64,000 nt of DNA from Gemmata palustris. GTDB lineage: Bacteria > Planctomycetota > Planctomycetia > Gemmatales > Gemmataceae. Location of the stretch: NCBI RefSeq assembly GCF_017939745.1, contig NZ_JAGKQQ010000001.1:3658001-3722000 (forward strand), given 5' to 3'. A program made the translations under genes and the position numbers. Positions 59,457 to 64,000 of this stretch are shown in pieces; within the stretch, counting starts at the first letter, position 1; every line of letters begins with the position of its first letter. The notes under the pieces are model-generated. The model was not told the origin of the DNA and made no database searches. It saw only the letters and a program-made list of their open reading frames with translations.

Positions 59457-59880
59457 CGTGCGTGTTACTGCCCTTCTTGACCGCGAAGCTCGGGATCGCG
59501 CCGGCCGTCGCGTACTTCTTCGGGATGGCCGCACCTTTGCCGGCTTCGGGCATACCGGGCATCGCCGCCGTTTGGCCGACGACCTTGACCGGCCCCGAGC
59601 CTGTGACGACGATCTTCGTGTCTCCAGGCGGCACTTCGTTGACGGTATAAGTACCGTCCGCGTTGACGATCGAACTCGATTCCTTGCCGTCGGCCCCAAT
59701 GAACTTGATGAGCGTTCCCGGCGCCGGGGCCGCGCCCTTCACGGTCAACTTCCCCGTGACGGTGCCCTTATCCCCCGAGCTTCCGCAGCCCGCGAGACCG
59801 AGTGTCACGCAAAACAGGCCGAGCACCGGTAACCACCGGCCCGCGAACGGAACCTTCGGCAGAGTAATGATGTGAGGCAT
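59440..59880 (-). CDS. Small lipoprotein with carboxypeptidase-regulatory-like fold
   Basis: The 146-residue product has a lipoprotein signal ending LGLAGCGSSG (Cys near 32). The mature part is a beta sandwich: GTVTGKLTVKGAAPAPGTLIK, GKESSSIVNADGTYTVNEVP and KIVVTGSGPVKVV, the pattern of carboxypeptidase-regulatory-like/transthyretin-type domains that planctomycetes attach to many small lipoproteins. It follows a DUF1559 prepilin-like gene, matching the pair at 62222-63638. Start ATG at 59880. Confidence 0.8.
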   Translation of the reverse strand: MPHIITLPKVPFAGRWLPVLGLFCVTLGLAGCGSSGDKGTVTGKLTVKGAAPAPGTLIKFIGADGKESSSIVNADGTYTVNEVPPGDTKIVVTGSGPVKVVGQTAAMPGMPEAGKGAAIPKKYATAGAIPSFAVKKGSNTHDVDLQ

Positions 59881-59959
59881 GGGTATTCCTGATGGGTGGG
59901 AGCAAGCGTATGGAATCGTAGCCCCCGCCCGAAAAAGCGGGCGGGGGCGGTAATTCGAG

Positions 59960-60069
59960 CGGCTCGAACGAGCCGCGACCGCGAGGGAGCGGGGCTCCCG
60001 GTGTACGTTGAACGGCCAAGAGCGTGGTAGCGCCTCCCGCCCCCTTGCGGTCGCGGCTCGTTCGAGCCG
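59960..60069. repeat. Family-B palindromic repeat, complete copy
   Basis: CGGCTCGAACGAGCCGCGAC at 59960-59979 with CGC following is mirrored at 60047-60069, a 23-bp perfect inverted pair; inner parts (GAGGGAGCGG and CTCCCG...CGCCTCCC) pair with a few mismatches. It lies between a DUF1559 gene and its lipoprotein gene and matches the copy interrupted by the ISH3-like element. Confidence 0.9.
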
Positions 60070-60085
60070 AAACGCGCGGCTCGGT

Positions 60086-61048
60086 TTACCAGTCGCTCGA
60101 CAGAACCTGACCGTCGTCCGGGGTCAGTGCGTACTGCCAGGACAGTTGCGACACGCCGGAGCTGACGCTGCGGACGCTGCCGTCGGCCAGGGCGACCAGA
60201 CAGCCGCCGGTGTGGTTCGCGTACACGCGGGACCGGTCCGTCGCCGCGGTTTGCGTAACCCCGAACAGTGGCGGCTGGTTCCAGCTCCCCCACCCGGCGT
60301 TGGCGCCGAACCGGTTGCCGTTCACCCCGCCCCACCCGAACACGGCGGAGTACTTGCCGTCGCCCGCCCAGTCCCACCCCGGGTACGCCCACAGTTGCCC
60401 GTGGTCGGACGTCCGCCCGCCGTAGCTGTCCGCGAACGTCAGCGTGTTCGAGGTGCCGTCCGGGATGTTGCCAATTTTGAACCCCGCCTGGTCCGCGTTG
60501 TTGACACGGGTCTTCCCGAAGAGCGCGTAGTTGGCCGCGTAGCTCGTGCCGGCCCAGTCCTGGCCGCGGTTGCTCGGGTACCCGCTGTTCAGGGTCGCGT
60601 CGGACGGGCACAGGAACGGTTTGACGGTTTGGTAGAGCACTTGGGGCTTGCTCGCGTTGCCCGCGATCGGCCCCTCCCACGGGGAACTGTACGACGTCCC
60701 GTTGTACGTCCCGACGATCGGAGCGAACCCGGCCTTATAAATGGCGTCCTGCTCGATGAACGGCAGCAGGTAGAAGTGGATCGACCCCCCGTGCGTTTGC
60801 GCTTGCGGCGACCCGTTCACGGCCGTGGTGATGTTGGGCAGCGCGTCCGAGTACGAACTGGCGTAGTTCTGAACGCCGAGCCCCAATTGTTTGAGGTTGT
60901 TACTGCACGACATGCGCGCGGCCGCCTCGCGCACCTTCTGCACCGCGGGCAACAGGAGCCCGATCAAGATGGCGATGATCGCGATCACCACCAGCAGCTC
61001 AATGAGTGTGAACCCGCGTCGCCCGGAACGGACCTTCGACACAGACAT
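60086..61048 (-). CDS. DUF1559 prepilin-like protein
   Basis: DUF1559 proteins are type-II/IV pseudopilin-like exported proteins expanded in planctomycetes. The 320-residue product begins [20 protein letters not shown], the prepilin signal (cleavage after G before FTLIE), then [32 protein letters not shown] in parts. The C-terminal domain carries the usual blocks: [16 protein letters not shown] and [19 protein letters not shown]. Start ATG at 61048. The lipoprotein gene (59440-59880) follows it across a family-B repeat. Confidence 0.92.
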   Translation of the reverse strand: MSVSKVRSGRRGFTLIELLVVIAIIAILIGLLLPAVQKVREAAARMSCSNNLKQLGLGVQNYASSYSDALPNITTAVNGSPQAQTHGGSIHFYLLPFIEQDAIYKAGFAPIVGTYNGTSYSSPWEGPIAGNASKPQVLYQTVKPFLCPSDATLNSGYPSNRGQDWAGTSYAANYALFGKTRVNNADQAGFKIGNIPDGTSNTLTFADSYGGRTSDHGQLWAYPGWDWAGDGKYSAVFGWGGVNGNRFGANAGWGSWNQPPLFGVTQTAATDRSRVYANHTGGCLVALADGSVRSVSSGVSQLSWQYALTPDDGQVLSSDW

Positions 61049-61553
61049 GGAGAGACTCCCTCGGTCGAACCAAGTAACAGAAAGGAACGAGCGCACGGCC
61101 CCGTGGGGTACAGGGCCGGTGCCACTTGAGTGGCGCTCCGCTCGCGCCGCACGAGCGGGTATCGGAACACGTGACTCGGGCGCGAACGCGGTCCCGGGCG
61201 CTCCGCCCGATCCCCGCGCCGGCAATGCGCCGTTACTGTTTGAAAACGCCCGGGTCCAAAAAGTTCCGCGGATCGCACACAATAATTAAAAAGATAAAAC
61301 TATGAGAGGCCGTTGGGTTTAATCACATATTCACCATTGCAATCACTTCAGAGTATGCAATGTAAACGTTTCACTCGCGACTGGAATTTCTGATCGAACC
61401 GGGCGACGTGCGTCCGATCCGCACCTAGGGGTGCTTACTTTTAAAACGGCCCGCGCGCCGGGAAAAGACGCGAAATTCGGCTACACTCTTCGTGGGCCGC
61501 GGCGAAACCCGACACATTGGGCGCCCCGCGTTCGTTCATTCCACGGGTGCGGT
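61049..61553. other. AT-rich intergenic region between divergent DUF1559 and DJ-1 genes
   Basis: About 500 bp. From 61280 to 61380 it is distinctly AT-rich for this genome (AATAATTAAAAAGATAAAAC). It should hold promoters for both flanking genes. No gene seen. Confidence 0.5.
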
Positions 61554-62102
61554 GTGAAAACTATTCTCCTGCCAATTGGCGACGCCGCGGAAGTGCTGGA
61601 CACGTACTACCCCCTGTTCCGGCTCCGCGAAGAGGGGTACACGGTGCTCGTCGCGGGGCCGGAGAAGCGGGCCTACCACCTCGTGCTGCACGAGCGCCCC
61701 GACGGGTGGGACGTCACGCAAGAGAAGCCCGGGTACGCGCTCGCCGCCGAGATCGCGTTCCGCGACGTGGACCCCGGGGCGCTCGCCGGGATGGTCATCA
61801 CCGGCGGGCGCGCCCCGGAGTACCTGCGGTACGACCCGGACCTGATGCGCATCACGAAAGCGCTGTTCGCGGCGAACAAGCCGGTCGCGAGCGTGTGCCA
61901 CGGCATCGAGATCGTCGCCGCGGCCGACGTGATCCGCGGGCGCGAGGTGACGACGGTCGCGAAGTGCCAACTGGACTGTGAATTTTCGGGCGGAATTTAT
62001 GTGAACCGCGAAGTGGTCGTGAGCGGGAACCTCGTGACGTGCCGCACCTGGCACGACAACCCCGCCTGGATGCGGGAGTACCTGAAGCTCTTGCGCGGGT
62101 GA
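61554..62102 (+). CDS. DJ-1/PfpI family protein
   Basis: The DJ-1/PfpI superfamily includes proteases, glyoxalases and chaperones. The 182-residue product has the nucleophile elbow VASVCHGIEIVAAADVIRG in parts, with C115-H116; ITGGRAPEYLRYDPDL carries the family Gly/Glu region. GTG start at 61554 (first residues MKTILLPIGDAAEVLDTYYP) was chosen because upstream codons lack homology. It is divergent from the DUF1559 gene. The PfpI-like Cys-His-Glu set suggests amidase or glyoxalase-type chemistry. Confidence 0.85.
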   Translation: MKTILLPIGDAAEVLDTYYPLFRLREEGYTVLVAGPEKRAYHLVLHERPDGWDVTQEKPGYALAAEIAFRDVDPGALAGMVITGGRAPEYLRYDPDLMRITKALFAANKPVASVCHGIEIVAAADVIRGREVTTVAKCQLDCEFSGGIYVNREVVVSGNLVTCRTWHDNPAWMREYLKLLRG

Positions 62103-62221
62103 CGCCCGACGAGCACGGCGCCGGCGGGCACGGGCGACAGAGGTGTGGGCGATGGGCGAAGTGCGGGAGCGGGGCTCGGAATGGCACGAGTCGGCACCCC
62201 GCACGTGCGGGGCGCGGGGCG
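62103..62221. other. Short convergent intergenic spacer
   Basis: About 120 bp between the DJ-1 gene and the convergent lipoprotein gene. It contains GC-rich sequence (GGGCGCGGGGCG-type) without a clean hairpin. Confidence 0.4.
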
Positions 62222-62707
62222 TTACGGGATGATGATTTCGATGTCCTTGATTTGGACATCGATCGTGTATTTGAGTCCGGACGTGTCCGGATTCTTTAGC
62301 GTGGCGGGCAAGTTCGCGCTACTCCCGATTGTCGACGCCCCTTCGGGAACGGCGAGTTTGGGGGGCGGACCGCCCCCGGTCGATTTTTTGTCCTGGCCCG
62401 GAATGAAGAGCCCACTCTTCCCGGCGTCCTTCAGGCCCCCGGGCAGCCCCCCGGTGATCTGCTCGACCGTCACCCGCACCTCACCCATCGGCACGCCCTC
62501 GCAAGTAAAGGTGCCATCGCCCAGGATGGTGCAGGAGGAGGTGGCGTCGTTGGCGCCGAAAAACTTTACGGTGCCGGACTTCAGGAGCTCGTTCTTATAT
62601 TTCACGGTCCCCTTCACGGTGGCGGTCTTCTTTCCCGAGCACCCCAGGGTCGAACAGGCACATACGGCTAGCAGGAACAGGACGAAACGAGTCAGGCGGA
62701 GCGGCAC
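62222..62707 (-). CDS. Small lipoprotein with carboxypeptidase-regulatory-like fold (second pair)
   Basis: The 161-residue product has a lipoprotein signal (TRFVLFLLAVCACSTLGCSG). The mature domain follows the same plan as the gene at 59440: ATVKGTVKYKNELLKSGTVK, GDGTFTCEGVPMGEVRVTVEQ and a Gly/Pro-rich segment, ending in IDVQIKDIEIIIP. GTG start at 62707 precedes PLRLTRF with GAGG upstream. It follows the second DUF1559 gene by 97 bp, repeating the prepilin-like/lipoprotein pair. Confidence 0.78.
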   Translation of the reverse strand: MPLRLTRFVLFLLAVCACSTLGCSGKKTATVKGTVKYKNELLKSGTVKFFGANDATSSCTILGDGTFTCEGVPMGEVRVTVEQITGGLPGGLKDAGKSGLFIPGQDKKSTGGGPPPKLAVPEGASTIGSSANLPATLKNPDTSGLKYTIDVQIKDIEIIIP

Positions 62708-62804
62708 GGGGAGAACCTCACGAGTAAAGAATAAGATCGGACCAAATGAGGCAGGCGCGCGACCCGGTCGCGCGCCTCCCCCCCGAAAAAACCTTACCGC
62801 CCCA

Positions 62805-63638
62805 TCACCCAGCGCTGGCGAGGGCGTTGGCGTCGTCCGTGTAGCAGGCGTTCGTCCACGTTGCGAGGCTGATACTGGTGCTGACGGTCCGAACGCTGCC
62901 GTCACAAAGCCCGACGGTGCAGCCGGCCGCCGTCAGAGCTTGCGGGCGCCCCGGGTCGCAGGCCGCGACCGTCGGGCGCGGTTGCGGCGTCTGGTTGTCC
63001 GCGTTGATCGCGAAGATCGACATCCACGGCCAGTTCCAGGTGCCGTGCGCCCACAGGCTGCCGTTCCCGCCGCAGGTCCCCATTTTCTCGGCGAACAGTA
63101 CGGTGTTCGAGGTGCCGTCGCCGATCGACTGGAGCCGGCGCTTGGGGTTCCAGCTGATGTTCGGGGCACCGAAGACCGCGTGGTTCGCGGCGTAGTTGGA
63201 CACCGCCCAGTACCCGTAAACGAGGTACCCGGGGGTGGACGAGTCGAGCGGCGAGCAGAACGTCTTGATGACCGCCGAGGCGTAGGTGCCGGTGTTGTGG
63301 GGGTCCTGGTTCCCGTTCGCGACCGACCAGGTCTGCCCGGCGTTCGCGACCGCGCTCTGTTCGATGTACGGCAGCAGGCGCCCGTGCTGGGACCAGTTGC
63401 CGCCCGCACCGTAGCTGTCCCAGTTGGCCGGGATGAACCCGACCGCGTCGTTGTGACTGTGGACCGCGATGCCGAGCTGCTTGACGTTGTTCTGGCTACT
63501 CATGCGTGCGGCGGCTTCGCGCACCTTTTGCACGGCGGGTAGCAACAAACCGATGAGAATGGCGATGATGGCGATGACCACCAGCAGTTCGATCAGCGTG
63601 AATCCACGCCGACCCTTGCGGACGTTCAGTTCAGGCAC
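62805..63638 (-). CDS. DUF1559 prepilin-like protein, second copy
   Basis: The 277-residue product begins [20 protein letters not shown] (prepilin signal) then [28 protein letters not shown] in parts. The C-terminal DUF1559 text is present: GDGTSNTVLFAEKMGTCG and CTVGLCDGSVRTVSTSIS. It is shorter than the copy at 60086 mainly in the middle. Its partner lipoprotein gene lies directly downstream. Start ATG at 63638. Confidence 0.92.
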   Translation of the reverse strand: MPELNVRKGRRGFTLIELLVVIAIIAILIGLLLPAVQKVREAAARMSSQNNVKQLGIAVHSHNDAVGFIPANWDSYGAGGNWSQHGRLLPYIEQSAVANAGQTWSVANGNQDPHNTGTYASAVIKTFCSPLDSSTPGYLVYGYWAVSNYAANHAVFGAPNISWNPKRRLQSIGDGTSNTVLFAEKMGTCGGNGSLWAHGTWNWPWMSIFAINADNQTPQPRPTVAACDPGRPQALTAAGCTVGLCDGSVRTVSTSISLATWTNACYTDDANALASAG

Positions 63639-64000
63639 GAGGGGAGACTCCTTGACCGAAACAGAATGGAACTAACAAGAAAGGCGGTGGCACCGTTTTT
63701 ATTAGAGCGGGCGCCACCGAAAGAGAACCCCTTCACTTTCGCCTAGCGGCGGCGAAGGAGCAAGAGAAAATACTTCAAAAATGCACATATCGACAAGAGC
63801 GGTCTGTTTCTCCGCCATTCTAATATTCCGCCGTCCCACTACCCCACACACGCCTTTGGTCGCACGGCCGTATTGATTATGTAAAAATCAGATTAACACC
63901 TCGCGCCACCGGGTACGAACGGCCCGGACCCGGCAACAAGCGCGTGCGGGCGCCGGGGCGCGATTTTGCCCCACCGAACGCGCGCCCCGCGGGCGCGCGG
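63639..64000. other. AT-richer leader upstream of the last DUF1559 gene, no gene seen
   Basis: About 360 bp to the window edge. It is AT-rich near 63770-63890 (ATTGATTATGTAAAAATCAG), like the leader of the other DUF1559 gene. It should hold the promoter. Confidence 0.45.

Overview
The window reads as chromosomal DNA of a high-GC planctomycete close to Gemmata (Gemmataceae). The evidence is DUF1501 and DUF1549/DUF1553 surface-protein genes, two DUF1559 prepilin-like genes, a TIGR02996 repeat-companion domain, an FG-GAP/cadherin protein with an LEDR-type N-terminus, a member of the MTEAEWL family, and planctomycete-type EF-Tu, SecE and NusG. No plasmid, prophage or CRISPR signal is present. Accessory content is two intact insertion sequences, two gene remnants and several families of palindromic intergenic repeats.

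Layout. 1-4907 (minus strand): a translation/transcription block with the order tRNA-Thr(TGT), Tyr, Gly, Thr(GGT), tuf, tRNA-Trp, secE, nusG, rplK, the same order as the E. coli tRNA-tufB/secE-nusG-rplK region. 5278-9710: an MTEAEWL-family protein, a KDPG-type aldolase, an acyltransferase, a TerC protein with an added exported domain, and a LysE-type remnant. 9721-19125: a MASE1 hybrid histidine kinase, purine nucleoside phosphorylase, a TGS-type GTPase, a RicT/PSP1 protein, a CPBP protease and an altered HD-GYP protein. 19287-21532: ExbB plus two ExbD proteins carrying GYF_2-like N-terminal domains. 21753-29777: a divergent EF-G, hisA, two exported terpene-cyclase-fold repeat proteins and an FG-GAP/cadherin surface protein. 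29903-37889: two insertion sequences and three planctomycete DUF1501/DUF1549 genes; one element separates a DUF1549/1553 gene from its probable DUF1501 partner. 38060-41935: tatD, nuoN and a TIM-barrel isomerase/epimerase. 42134-46517: three overlapping genes (membrane patatin, TIGR02996/LRR protein, four-helix membrane protein). 46632-58970: an NPF-repeat exported protein, an ATP-grasp protein, lipoprotein hydrolase, NHL protein, sialidase, trypsin-like protease, deoxyhypusine-synthase homologue, mobA, an HDOD protein and a flavin monooxygenase. 59440-63638: two copies of a DUF1559 prepilin-like gene followed by a small lipoprotein gene, with a DJ-1/PfpI protein between them.

The strongest leads are: the rebuilt GTPase domain of EF-Tu (changed switch I, an insertion of about 30 residues, lost SAL motif); SecE carried on a much larger membrane protein; the translationally coupled patatin/TIGR02996-LRR/membrane unit; the ExbB/GYF-ExbD operon; and the palindromic repeats. 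One of these repeats lies in frame inside mobA, and another was split by an insertion sequence whose empty site can be rebuilt from a second copy. All assignments were made by reading the sequence; no database search was run.
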